Source of the DNA: an uncultured Candidatus Melainabacteria bacterium
GTDB lineage: Bacteria > Cyanobacteriota > Vampirovibrionia > Gastranaerophilales > Gastranaerophilaceae
Assembly: GCA_934700335.1 (NCBI GenBank)
Contig: CAKUXM010000008.1
Span: 16,737-80,736 of the forward strand
Reading direction: 5' to 3'
Length of the DNA stretch: 64,000 nucleotides
This document shows, one piece after another, positions 29,147 through 38,901 of this stretch. The notes beneath the pieces were generated by a model. The model ran no database searches, was not told the DNA's origin, and worked only from the letters and a program-made list of their open reading frames with translations. The translations under genes and the position numbers were made by a program. How positions within the stretch are numbered: the stretch's first letter is position 1; each line of letters begins with the position of its first letter.

Positions 29147-29509
29147 GTGATTGTTCCAGAATTTTTGTTGAAAAAGATTTACCAAAAAGGTACGCTAAAA
29201 AATAATGGTGGTAGCGTAACTTTTGAATTGAAAAATATTCTGGGTCCAGGATTTATCAGTGGGTTTAATTATGTTCAAATCAATGATAAAAAATACACAG
29301 AAGACGATGTAATTTTTATTACTGACGGCAAAGAAATTAAAGGTACAGAGGTTTCTGAATCAAATCCTTTAAAATTTAGATTGGCTCAAAAAGGCACAAT
29401 AAAGATTGCCGATACAACATGTCTAACTGACGGAATTAATAAAATCGTAATCGAAATTATGAATCCTGAAGCTGGGAAAGTTGCCGTAAAATTTGAGGAC
29501 AAAATATAA
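29147..29509 (+). CDS. Small beta-rich protein, DUF6379/C-glycoside deglycosidase beta-subunit-like
   Basis: The 120-aa protein starts at a GTG behind AAAGGAG and follows the GH35 gene by 12 bp. Its pattern (MIVPEFLLKKIYQKGTLKN, then FELKNILGPGFISG) resembles small proteins I associate with the DUF6379 family, which includes beta subunits of C-glycoside deglycosidases. This is from memory of family shape, not from a search. No alpha subunit (sugar-isomerase-like) is present next to it. A role in carbohydrate breakdown together with the GH35 enzyme is inference. Confidence 0.45.
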   Translation: MIVPEFLLKKIYQKGTLKNNGGSVTFELKNILGPGFISGFNYVQINDKKYTEDDVIFITDGKEIKGTEVSESNPLKFRLAQKGTIKIADTTCLTDGINKIVIEIMNPEAGKVAVKFEDKI

Positions 29510-29523
29510 TTAATCTTAGTCTA

Positions 29524-30153
29524 TTAATCAAGTTTGAAATTATTTGATAAATCAGCTGATTGAGATGTTGGATAGTTATTTTTTAATGGGTCAAAATTGC
29601 TATCAACATCTGATTTTAATTTGTCCATGTAAACTTGACCATTTTTAACTGTTTGAAGTTGTTCTGAGAAAATATTTTCAAGGTATGAGAAAACTCTTTC
29701 AACGTAAACATTTGCGCCATCACGAGTTCTCATAGCATCATCTGCTGCTTGAAGTCTTACGTTCTCTGCATCTTCTATTGCTCTACGTTTGATTTCTTCG
29801 CATTCAGAAATAACTTGTTCTTTAATTTTTTCAGCTTCATTCTGAACAGCTTTTAAAATATCTGATTCACTTAATAATCTGCTTGCTTCGTTTTGAGCAT
29901 CAACGATAATTTTTTCAGCTTTTTGTTGAGCTTCCATTTGTAATTCTTCTCTACGTCTCAATAAAGCTCTTGCTTCTTGAATTTCTTGTGGAAGTGTTGC
30001 ATAAATTGTGTCAATTAATGGTTCAATATCTTTAACTTTTACTGCTACTAAGTAGTTTGGTAAAATTGGAAAACCTTTTTCTAAACAAAGTTCTAATCTT
30101 TTTAAAAGGTCATAAACCGGTTTTAATAATTGATCGTATGATTGCATGCTCAT
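29524..30153 (-). CDS. Coiled-coil protein resembling cyanobacterial Cdv3/DivIVA
   Basis: The 209-aa protein has an N-terminal ~75 residues (LLKPVYDLLKRLELCLEKGFPILPNYLVAVKVKDIEPLI) that match the layout of cyanobacterial Cdv3: a short helix, 'P(x)n G/L', then DIxPLIDxIxxxLPxxxQEA. A long coiled coil follows (residues ~75-150, rich in Glu/Ala/Lys, AQQKAEKIIVDAQNEASRLL), with a divergent tail. Automated pipelines often call such genes ATP synthase F0 subunit B. Cdv3 acts in cell division; whether this one does is inference. It sits before coaD and is the best cyanobacterial lineage marker here. Confidence 0.6.
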   Translation of the reverse strand: MSMQSYDQLLKPVYDLLKRLELCLEKGFPILPNYLVAVKVKDIEPLIDTIYATLPQEIQEARALLRRREELQMEAQQKAEKIIVDAQNEASRLLSESDILKAVQNEAEKIKEQVISECEEIKRRAIEDAENVRLQAADDAMRTRDGANVYVERVFSYLENIFSEQLQTVKNGQVYMDKLKSDVDSNFDPLKNNYPTSQSADLSNNFKLD

Positions 30154-30229
30154 ATATATATTTCCTTGCTTTTTTCTAGTGTATTTTTACTAATTATTTT
30201 ACAATTAAAATGTTAAAAGTCAAATACAA

Positions 30230-30709
30230 TCAAAGGAATTTGGCTTTTAAAAATTTATTAACATTTTCGGGTACAAACTTACTTATATCACCTTTAAATT
30301 CAATAATTTCTCTTACAGAACTTGAAGAAATAAAGTTGTATTTTGGTCTTGTAGTTAAGAAAATTGTTTTAACTTCTTTATCAAGAGCACTGTTTGTTTG
30401 AGAAAGTTGCATTTCAAATTCAAAATCAGAAACCGCTCTTAAACCACGAATAAGGACTTTGGCATTTTTTTCTTTTGCATAATCCACTGTTAAACCGTGA
30501 AAACTATCGACTTCGACATTTGTAAAATCTTTAACAGCTTCTTTTATTAAATTAACCCTATCATCAACAGTCAAAAATCCACCTTTTTTTTCTGCATTGT
30601 AAGCGACAGCAATGATAACTTTATCAAAAATAGCAGCGGCTGTTTTTAATACGTCTAAATGTCCGTTAGTGATTGGGTCAAAGCTCCCAGGGTATATTGC
30701 AATTTTCAT
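30230..30709 (-). CDS. coaD: Phosphopantetheine adenylyltransferase
   Basis: CoaD makes dephospho-CoA from 4'-phosphopantetheine and ATP, the penultimate CoA step. The 159-aa length is typical. The nucleotidyltransferase signature YPGSFDPITNGHLDVL (with the NGH catalytic His) opens the protein. Next come DSFHGLTVDYAKEKNAKVLIRGLRAVSDFEFEMQ and the C-terminal FISSSSVREIIEFKGDISKFVP. It lies upstream of the Cdv3-like gene on the minus strand, about 75 bp apart. The start ATG follows a GAGGAAAT site. Confidence 0.94.
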   Translation of the reverse strand: MKIAIYPGSFDPITNGHLDVLKTAAAIFDKVIIAVAYNAEKKGGFLTVDDRVNLIKEAVKDFTNVEVDSFHGLTVDYAKEKNAKVLIRGLRAVSDFEFEMQLSQTNSALDKEVKTIFLTTRPKYNFISSSSVREIIEFKGDISKFVPENVNKFLKAKFL

Positions 30710-30862
30710 AGAATTTCCTCATTAATTTACTAAATTATTATACACGAAAAATGAATTATTAATTTTTTGTTTATTTTTTAATAATTTCAAAAAAAAGGTG
30801 TTAAATTAGAATTGTAAAAAGGAAATAGTATAACATTAAATAGAGAAAGGCGTTCTGAATAA

Positions 30863-32725
<1,863 letters not shown>

Positions 32726-32743
32726 TTTAGAAGGTTCTTTAAT

Positions 32744-32783
32744 AAAAAGGGGCGAGATTGATTTATCAATCTCGCCCCTTTTG
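32744..32783 (+). terminator. dnaK intrinsic terminator
   Basis: A near-perfect inverted repeat (AAAAGGGGCGAGATTGA / TCAATCTCGCCCCTTTT) lies 18 nt past dnaK and is followed by TTGTTTT. Among the strongest hairpins in the window. Confidence 0.85.
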
Positions 32784-32795
32784 TTTTAATTGAAC

Positions 32796-32855
32796 GGTGG
32801 GAAAAGTTATTAATTAATGTGGTATTTTAATGAAAATTTTAAATTCCCACCCTAC
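32796..32855 (-). repeat. REP-like element with GTAG and long loop
   Basis: On the minus strand GTAG is followed by GGTGGGAA ... TTCCCACC. The arms are 8 bp and the interior is an AT-rich ~40 nt stretch, longer than in the other copies. Confidence 0.5.
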
Positions 32856-32865
32856 TTTTAAGGTT

Positions 32866-32899
32866 GTCTTGTTAAATGAAATTGTTTAACAAGACCTAC
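32866..32899 (-). repeat. REP-like palindrome with GTAG
   Basis: On the minus strand GTAG precedes GTCTTGTTAAAC ... GTTTAACAAGAC-type arms (one mismatch at the loop). It lies about 10 bp from the previous copy. Confidence 0.7.
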
Positions 32900-32930
32900 A
32901 TTTGTGTTATTAAATAAAAATTTTTCCAAT

Positions 32931-32952
32931 AAAAAAGCGACCTTTCGGTCGC
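32931..32952 (-). terminator. Terminator of the 51-aa minus-strand ORF
   Basis: Read on the minus strand, GCGACC-GAAA-GGTCGC is followed by a TTTTTT tract. It sits ~90 nt after the stop codon of the small ORF at 33042-33197. Confidence 0.75.
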
Positions 32953-33041
32953 CTCTAAGATTTTTTTCTAATCATCTTATCTCACACATTTTGGTTGCTT
33001 TTCTTTTACACACCCGATTTCTCGGTTCTCTACACACTCTA

Positions 33042-33197
33042 TTATTTTACTGCAACCAACATAGTTTGAATGCCTTGTTCATTAGTTAGCATTCTTGCAG
33101 ATGCCATAGCCATTGATCTGCGTTTTTTTGCTCCTCTCAAAATAAATTCAACACTGTTATCAATATTAGTAGTTGGTAATTCGATTTTTCTTAACAT
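33042..33197 (-). CDS. 51-aa conserved basic protein, paralogue A
   Basis: I found this ORF by reading the minus strand. It translates to 51 aa, MLRKIELPTTNIDNSVEF at the start, then a basic core LRGAKKRRSMAMASARMLT and ending NEQGIQTMLVAVK. An identical-length, ~80% identical protein is encoded at 53297-53452. An AAAGGAT ribosome binding site lies upstream and a terminator downstream. Conserved positions (RGAKKRRSMAMA, LTNEQG, MLVA) across two loci make a real gene likely. I do not recognise the family; the Arg/Lys cluster could bind nucleic acid or an acidic partner, but this is speculation. Confidence 0.75.
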   Translation of the reverse strand: MLRKIELPTTNIDNSVEFILRGAKKRRSMAMASARMLTNEQGIQTMLVAVK

Positions 33198-33302
33198 ATT
33201 CACATATCCTTTATTAGTTATCTTGCTTACATATTTTTTATCGGCAGATTTTTCATGTTTCTTTAGAAATTTGGTTTATCATGTTACGATTTTGTTACAA
33301 TT
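33198..33302 (-). promoter_or_regulatory. Conserved 5' leader of 51-aa paralogue A
   Basis: Read on the minus strand, this ~105-nt stretch shares blocks in the same order and spacing with the stretch upstream of paralogue B (53190-53296). The shared blocks are ATTGTAACAAAA, TAACAT, TCTAAAG, CCGATA, TGTAAGCAA and AAAGGA. A conserved promoter plus 5' UTR is the simplest reading. Confidence 0.6.
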
Positions 33303-33347
33303 AGGTTAAAAAGTGCTATAAATAAAGAATTTTAGTAAAATAAATGT

Positions 33348-34217
33348 ATGAAGGTTTCAGTTGTTATTACAAGTTACAATTACGATAAGTATATAAAAGA
33401 TGCGATAGAGTCTGTTCTTAATCAGACATATTCTGATTTTGAGCTTGTTATTATTGATGATTGTTCAACTGATAATTCTGTGAATATAATCAATCAATTT
33501 GAAGATGAACGTATTAAATTTATTCAAAATGAACAAAATTTAGGCTTAAAAAATTCTATGCAAAAAGCTATTTCTTGTTGTACTGGAGAATGGATTGCTT
33601 TTTTGGAAAGTGATGATTTGTGGCTTCCCGATACTTTGGAAAAAAGATTAGCATGTGCAGAAAAATACCCTCAAATTGGTATTATTTTTAATGATGTTTT
33701 GGAAATTGGTGATGAAAAATGGCTATTTGCTGTTAAAAATAATTTTGATAGAGTAAGAAAAATTTTAAGTAAAAAGACTTTTCCTAAAAATATTTTTTAT
33801 GATATCAATGTTCACAATCTGATTTTAACTTTTTCGTCTGTAATGATTAAGCGTGAACTTTTTGAAAAGATTAGCTTTGAAACACCTATAGATGCGCTTC
33901 TTGACTGGTGGCTTTACATTCATATTGCGTATAATACAGAGGCTTATTACATAAAAGAGAAATTTACTAAGTGGCGCCAACACAAACAAAGTTATATCAT
34001 GCGAAATAAAAAATTAAAATTTAAAATGGCAAATATTGAGGCTTATTTGGACGTATATAAAACAAAGAATTTAGGTGTTAAATTCTTGCCTTTTTTGGCT
34101 TTTTCGATTGTGCAAATGTTATTTTCCAGAGCAAAATTTTATAACATTGTTTTGATTAGAAAAATAAAAGATATTTTGCATATTAAAAAGCGTCAATCAC
34201 CTTTGTTTGACGATTAA
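33348..34217 (+). CDS. Family 2 glycosyltransferase
   Basis: The 289-aa protein has the GT2 (GT-A fold) N-terminus VSVVITSYNYDKYIKDAIESVLNQTYSDFELVIIDDCSTDNS. A DXD-like LESDDLW follows near residue 90, giving the nucleotide-sugar/metal site. The remainder (residues 110-289) contains WWLYIHIAYNTEAYYIKEKFTKWRQHKQS, typical of the acceptor region of such enzymes. It probably transfers a sugar to a cell-surface glycan. It converges with the RgpF-like gene (4-nt overlap of stops), and together they look like a small surface-polysaccharide patch. Confidence 0.88.
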   Translation: MKVSVVITSYNYDKYIKDAIESVLNQTYSDFELVIIDDCSTDNSVNIINQFEDERIKFIQNEQNLGLKNSMQKAISCCTGEWIAFLESDDLWLPDTLEKRLACAEKYPQIGIIFNDVLEIGDEKWLFAVKNNFDRVRKILSKKTFPKNIFYDINVHNLILTFSSVMIKRELFEKISFETPIDALLDWWLYIHIAYNTEAYYIKEKFTKWRQHKQSYIMRNKKLKFKMANIEAYLDVYKTKNLGVKFLPFLAFSIVQMLFSRAKFYNIVLIRKIKDILHIKKRQSPLFDD

Positions 34218-35104
34218 TCAAATAAAAATCCAAAGAAGGTTTTTAAAATTTTTGTCAAAATTCTTCTCAAAATATCTGGACAGTTTCTTAATGCTTTAAA
34301 CATCAATATTTTAAGGATTTTTGGTGCAAAGTTATTTATCTTTATTTCACCTGTATTTTTTTTGATAAATAATAAAGCTTCTTTATTTTGAATTTCTTTT
34401 TCGTAATCGACAATTGTTGTTTTATCTCGGTTCAAACCTAGTAATACAGAGCGTTTTACAAAAGGTATATTTTCTCTTAAAATTTCTCTCCAATAATAAA
34501 TTGAAGGATTGTAAGAGTTTTTGAACTTTTTTAAAATGGTTTCATATTTAAAACCTTTATCAATGAGTGTTTGAGTAAGTTTTATTTCGTAATTAGAAAT
34601 TATGTCATTTTTACATTTTTCTTCTTTTACTGAATTTAAAAATTTCTGAAATCCTTCACTTTCAAATATATTTTTTCTAAATGCTAAAAACCAACTTTGA
34701 ATATGCGGAGATTTTTTTGATAAACATAATTTGCCGTATTTTTTAAAACCATATTTATTTTCTACAATTCCCCAAAAACCTGAATGGGGTTCGTTGTTAA
34801 AAACGCTACTAAGAGAATTAACACAATATACGCTATCGTTTACAAATATGATTTCATCAAGGTTTTCAAGCATGCCATTTTCCTTTGCATAGTTAAAACC
34901 TCTTTTGTATGAGCCGAAATCATATTCGTTATGTTTTACTAAAATAACATCTTCTAGCTTTTGTTGTTCCTTTTGCGGTAAGTCTGAAAGGCTTAAAAAT
35001 AGAACTTTTCCACAATATTTTTTTAATTGATTAACATAATATACAACGTAATCGTCTATTACGTTGTTTTTGTCAAAATGGGCAAATATTGCTAATCTTT
35101 TCAT
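34214..35104 (-). CDS. RgpF-like rhamnan synthesis family protein
   Basis: The 296-aa protein matches the RgpF family (PF05045) pattern: RLAIFAHFDKNNVIDDYVVYYVNQLKKYCGKVLFLS, then YDFGSYKRGFNYAKE, FVNDSVYCVNSLSSVF, FWGIVENK and HIQSWFLAFRKNIFES. Members act in rhamnose-containing polysaccharide assembly as glycosyltransferases. The C-terminal ~40 residues are basic. It converges on the GT2 gene. The sugar involved cannot be told from the sequence. Confidence 0.8.
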   Translation of the reverse strand: MKRLAIFAHFDKNNVIDDYVVYYVNQLKKYCGKVLFLSLSDLPQKEQQKLEDVILVKHNEYDFGSYKRGFNYAKENGMLENLDEIIFVNDSVYCVNSLSSVFNNEPHSGFWGIVENKYGFKKYGKLCLSKKSPHIQSWFLAFRKNIFESEGFQKFLNSVKEEKCKNDIISNYEIKLTQTLIDKGFKYETILKKFKNSYNPSIYYWREILRENIPFVKRSVLLGLNRDKTTIVDYEKEIQNKEALLFIKKNTGEIKINNFAPKILKILMFKALRNCPDILRRILTKILKTFFGFLFD

Positions 35105-35144
35105 TAAAAATCCTTAAATGTTTTTAATCATTATACATTAAAAT

Positions 35145-36527
35145 TTATTTTGACTGAGTTGTTTTTAGATATTCTAAAACACCTTTTGTAATTGCTTTTG
35201 CACAATTTTTTTGGAAGCGTTCGCTGTTTAAGAGAACATTGTCTTCTGGATTTATTACATAACCTGTTTCAATAAGTACACTCAAAGCACGACTATTTCT
35301 AACGACAGCAAAACTTCTTTGATAAATTCCGTCGTTGTTAACTTTTAATCTGTCTACCATATTGTTTAAGATGCTTTCTGCAAGGGGTTTTGCTTCATCA
35401 TAATAATAGTAAATACTTGAACCTCTTGAAGTTAGAGGGTCTTTTCCGTCTGGTAGAGAATTTGCGTGAATGCTTATGAAAATATCAGCTTTTTTGTGAT
35501 GAGAAAATTTTACTCTATCGTTTAGTGATACAAATTCATCTGTAAATCTTGTCATGTGAACCTCAGCACCTTTTTTTGATAATTCATCAAAAAGATAAAG
35601 GGCTATTTTCAAGTTGATATCTTTTTCGTCATTTCCAAGACAACTTATTGCACCGCGTTCTGCACCTCCATGTCCTGCATCAATTACGATTGTTATGTCT
35701 TTTAGAGGTTTAAAGCGGTATAATTTTAGTTTTTTCTTTACCTCTAAAATCAGATAATTATTTCGGTAGTACGCATCGTAACCCATTAAATCGTATTTGA
35801 TGTTTAATGGTAGAACTGTTTCTTTGCCGTCGGTGTTGAAAAGGTGTAGAATTAGTGGCTTTCCTTCTTCAACATAGTATGGAATTCTTTTATCCATATT
35901 AAATTTATAAAAATAGGAGTTTTTGCTTTGGTCAAAATATTGAGCTACAAGTGTTGCAGGTGTAATCTCTTCTCCGGCGGGTTTTGGATAAACAGAACTT
36001 TTGTTTACCCAAGCATAATTGTCATCTGTTAATTTTACTCTGTACAAATTATACATTTCACCGTCAACTCTAAGTATGATACCTTTTTCAAGATGAACAA
36101 GTCTGTTTATGCCACTTTCTACGGGTGTTTTTCTTAAAGCTGTTCCGTCATTTTTTACGTAGAAATATTTTATTTCTTTGAATGGTTTAAAATTTGCTAA
36201 AGAATTAGAGTTTTCATAAGATACGCCTAATACGGCTTTTCTATTGATTGTATAGGTTTTTTCACCAAGAGAAGTTCTTAGGGTGAAAATATTTCTGCCA
36301 ATTTCAAGTGGAACCTTTTGTGCAAAAGCGCCTGATTTATGAATATCTACTTTAAAGTTATTTATGTACAAATCATCGTCAGGGTCAGTGTTTCCTACAA
36401 AAAATGTTGAGGTTGCATTTGTGTTCATTGTTTTTGAAGTTGGGTAAATAACATTTAGGGCATAAACTTTTAGTCCTATGAACAAAATAAGTAACCCAAT
36501 TAAAATTCTATTGCAAACATTTTTCAT
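35145..36527 (-). CDS. N-acetylmuramoyl-L-alanine amidase (Amidase_3)
   Basis: The 460-aa protein cleaves the amide between N-acetylmuramate and L-alanine in peptidoglycan. A hydrophobic N-terminal segment (ILIGLLILFIGLKVYA) is a signal or anchor. The middle (residues ~25-260) is beta-rich, including an SH3-like stretch (LRKTPVESGINRLVHLEKGIILRVDGE). The catalytic Amidase_3 domain (from ~275) shows VIDAGHGGAERGA (Zn His), DINLKIALYLFDEL, VHMTRFTDEFVSLNDRVKFSH, ADIFISIHANS (second Zn His) and VLIETGYVINPED (catalytic Glu). Role in cell separation or wall remodelling. Confidence 0.92.
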   Translation of the reverse strand: MKNVCNRILIGLLILFIGLKVYALNVIYPTSKTMNTNATSTFFVGNTDPDDDLYINNFKVDIHKSGAFAQKVPLEIGRNIFTLRTSLGEKTYTINRKAVLGVSYENSNSLANFKPFKEIKYFYVKNDGTALRKTPVESGINRLVHLEKGIILRVDGEMYNLYRVKLTDDNYAWVNKSSVYPKPAGEEITPATLVAQYFDQSKNSYFYKFNMDKRIPYYVEEGKPLILHLFNTDGKETVLPLNIKYDLMGYDAYYRNNYLILEVKKKLKLYRFKPLKDITIVIDAGHGGAERGAISCLGNDEKDINLKIALYLFDELSKKGAEVHMTRFTDEFVSLNDRVKFSHHKKADIFISIHANSLPDGKDPLTSRGSSIYYYYDEAKPLAESILNNMVDRLKVNNDGIYQRSFAVVRNSRALSVLIETGYVINPEDNVLLNSERFQKNCAKAITKGVLEYLKTTQSK

Positions 36528-36580
36528 ACTATGATATTATACTATTAAAGAGAAATTTACATCAAACTATGAGATGAATT

Positions 36581-37492
36581 ATGGACTATAAATTAGAATT
36601 AGAAAAATTAAACGCAAATATGATTGAAGATAATGGACTTGTAGAAGTCTACTTTGACGAAAAGACGGATTTTATCAAGCATATTGTTGAATTACATAAA
36701 ATAGATATAGACTTTAATGATGAAAAAAAATGTTTCATTTTAAATGAACAAGAGTTAGCACGAATACAAAAATTTATAGAAAAAGTAGCAATAAGACCTC
36801 TTATAATTTTTGACATGGACGGTGTAATTATGAATACAAACGACTCATTCCCCGTTGCAACTTGTCAAACTTATAAACATTTTACAGGTGAAGAACTTAC
36901 TTTTGACGAAATAAATGAAATTAAGTATAGAGGTGGTTTTAATAGCGATTGGGATATTTTGATGTATTTATTTGATGAACGTGATTTTACTGTCAAGTTT
37001 GAAGATATGGCAAAATATTATATGGACATTTACTTTGACGGCAAAGGCGGTTTGATTGATGATGAAACTTTGATTTTAACAGAAGATTGTTTAGAAGAAT
37101 TGATTAAAAATTATAATTTGGCAATTTTTACAGGCAGAGACAAAGCTTCTGCTACATATACCGTTAATAAATGGAATATCAAAAAATATTTTTATCCAAT
37201 GATAACATTTGAAAATGTTGGTTGGAATCACCAAAAACCAGATACAAAAGGTGTTTCAATAATAAAAGAAAAAGTTATTGCTGATGAAATCTATTATTTA
37301 GGCGATACTGTAGATGATATGATTTGCGCTAGAAACTCAAAAGTTAACGGTATTGGGATACTTCCACCAAGAGATAAAAGTGAAAAATTAAAATTAAGAT
37401 TATTAGAAGAAGGTGCTATTACAGTACTTGAAAATACTAATGATTTGCCACAATTTCTTTCCGAACGTAAAAATTTAATTACAAAGATGTAA
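36581..37492 (+). CDS. HAD-superfamily phosphatase with N-terminal extension
   Basis: The 303-aa protein is a haloacid-dehalogenase-type hydrolase. The catalytic DxD motif is FDMDGVIMNT with Asp78 and Asp80, motif 2 is FTGRDKASA, and motif 4 is YLGDTVDDMICARNS. A helical cap with a conserved Trp (NSDWDILMYL) lies between motifs 1 and 2. The ~70-residue N-terminal extension before the HAD core is unusual and unlike the usual start of this fold. The layout resembles TIGR01548-type HAD proteins. The substrate is unknown. It is divergent from the amidase gene across a 53-bp spacer. Confidence 0.8.
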   Translation: MDYKLELEKLNANMIEDNGLVEVYFDEKTDFIKHIVELHKIDIDFNDEKKCFILNEQELARIQKFIEKVAIRPLIIFDMDGVIMNTNDSFPVATCQTYKHFTGEELTFDEINEIKYRGGFNSDWDILMYLFDERDFTVKFEDMAKYYMDIYFDGKGGLIDDETLILTEDCLEELIKNYNLAIFTGRDKASATYTVNKWNIKKYFYPMITFENVGWNHQKPDTKGVSIIKEKVIADEIYYLGDTVDDMICARNSKVNGIGILPPRDKSEKLKLRLLEEGAITVLENTNDLPQFLSERKNLITKM

Positions 37493-37569
37493 AAATTATA
37501 TCAAGGAATGCTTTTTCAAAGAATTTTTATAATATAATTAACATATTGGAAGAAGGAAAGGAAACAATA

Positions 37570-38871
37570 GTGAAAAACTCAAAATTAACTACTGCAATAT
37601 TTTCAGCGCTAATTTTAGGAGCATTATTTGGTTGGTTATGTCCTTCTTTAGCAGTTAAAACTGCACCTTTAGCAAAAATCTTTTTAAATATGATTAAAAT
37701 GATTATTGCTCCATTGTTATTTTCAACATTAGTTGTTGGTATTGCAGGACATGGCGATATTAAATCACTTGGTAAAATCGGATTAAAAACATTAATTTAT
37801 TTTGAAATTGTAACAACATTTGCATTGATTATTGGACTTGCAATGGGTAACATTGTAAAACCTGGAGAAGGAGTTATAAACACTGCTGTAAGTGCTCATG
37901 ATATGCAAGCAGCACAACATTTGGCTACAATCAATCCGAACAATTCCTTTGCAGATATGATAATTGGAATGTTCCCGACTTCTGTAGTAAAAGCTATGGC
38001 AGATGGCAATTTGTTACAAATAGTTATTTTCTCATTGTTCTTTGCGGTTGCAATTTGTGCAGTTGGAAAATCTGCAAAACCTGTTTTAGACGTGCTTAAT
38101 GCTACTGTAAAAGTTATGTTTAAATTTACCGAATATGTTATGTATTTTGCACCATTTGGTATTTTTGGAGCTGTAGCTTCAGCTATTGGTATCAATGGTA
38201 TTGGCGTTTTAAAAAGTTATGGAAAAGTAATCTTCTGCTTATATAGTGCACTAATAATATTCGTATTTTTGATATTAAATGTTGTTTGTCATATTGTTAG
38301 AGTTCCGTTCTGGAAGCTTATGTCAGCGATTAAAGATCAGATATTACTGGCATTTACAACAACAAGTTCAGAGGCAGCATTACCAAAATCTATGGAAATT
38401 TTGGAAAAGTTTGGAGTTCCAAGAAATATTGTAAGTTTCGTTATGCCAACGGGTTATACGTTTAACTTGGACGGAAGTACGTTGGGTGTTTCTGTTGCGG
38501 TATTATTCTCAACACAATTAGTTGGTATTCATTTGAATATTGAACAACAACTTGCTATTATGTTAGCATTGATGTTTGCAAGTAAAGGTATTGCGGGTGT
38601 TCCAAGAGTTTCATTAATCGTACTTGCAGGGACATTAACAACATTCAATTATCCAATCATCGGTGTTGCTATCTTATTAGGTATTGACCATATTCTAGAT
38701 ATGGGTAGAACAACAATTAACTTGATTGGTAACTGCGTTGCAACGGTTGTTGTTGCTCGTTGGGAAGGGCAATTTGATGATACAAAAATGCAACATTATA
38801 TTTCTAGAGAATCACGTAGAAAAGCCTTACTAGCAAGATTTAGAGCTAATAAAGCTGTAGTAAAAGTTTAG
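37570..38871 (+). CDS. Dicarboxylate/amino acid:cation symporter (DAACS family)
   Basis: The protein (433 aa from this start) is a glutamate/aspartate/C4-dicarboxylate:Na+/H+ symporter of the inner membrane. It has about eight helices and two re-entrant loops, with the family marks MIKMIIAPLLFSTLVVGIAGH, FTTTSSEAALPKSMEILEKFGVPRNI, TGYTFNLDGS and DMGRTTINLIGNCVATVVV. I chose GTG at 37570 because AGGAAAGGA lies 7 nt upstream; the frame runs back to a TTG at 37546 with no family sequence. Substrate specificity cannot be told from the sequence. ileS follows by 30 bp. Confidence 0.9.
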   Translation: MKNSKLTTAIFSALILGALFGWLCPSLAVKTAPLAKIFLNMIKMIIAPLLFSTLVVGIAGHGDIKSLGKIGLKTLIYFEIVTTFALIIGLAMGNIVKPGEGVINTAVSAHDMQAAQHLATINPNNSFADMIIGMFPTSVVKAMADGNLLQIVIFSLFFAVAICAVGKSAKPVLDVLNATVKVMFKFTEYVMYFAPFGIFGAVASAIGINGIGVLKSYGKVIFCLYSALIIFVFLILNVVCHIVRVPFWKLMSAIKDQILLAFTTTSSEAALPKSMEILEKFGVPRNIVSFVMPTGYTFNLDGSTLGVSVAVLFSTQLVGIHLNIEQQLAIMLALMFASKGIAGVPRVSLIVLAGTLTTFNYPIIGVAILLGIDHILDMGRTTINLIGNCVATVVVARWEGQFDDTKMQHYISRESRRKALLARFRANKAVVKV

Positions 38872-38901
38872 TTTTAATATACTAATTTAGAGGAAAAATA
38901 T

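Noticed and set aside
33070..33309. Plus-strand ORF opposite the small basic gene
   Set aside because: It is antisense to the conserved 51-aa ORF and has no features of its own.
38872..38901. T-box riboswitch ahead of ileS
   Set aside because: The gap to the preceding gene is only 30 bp, too short for a T-box leader.
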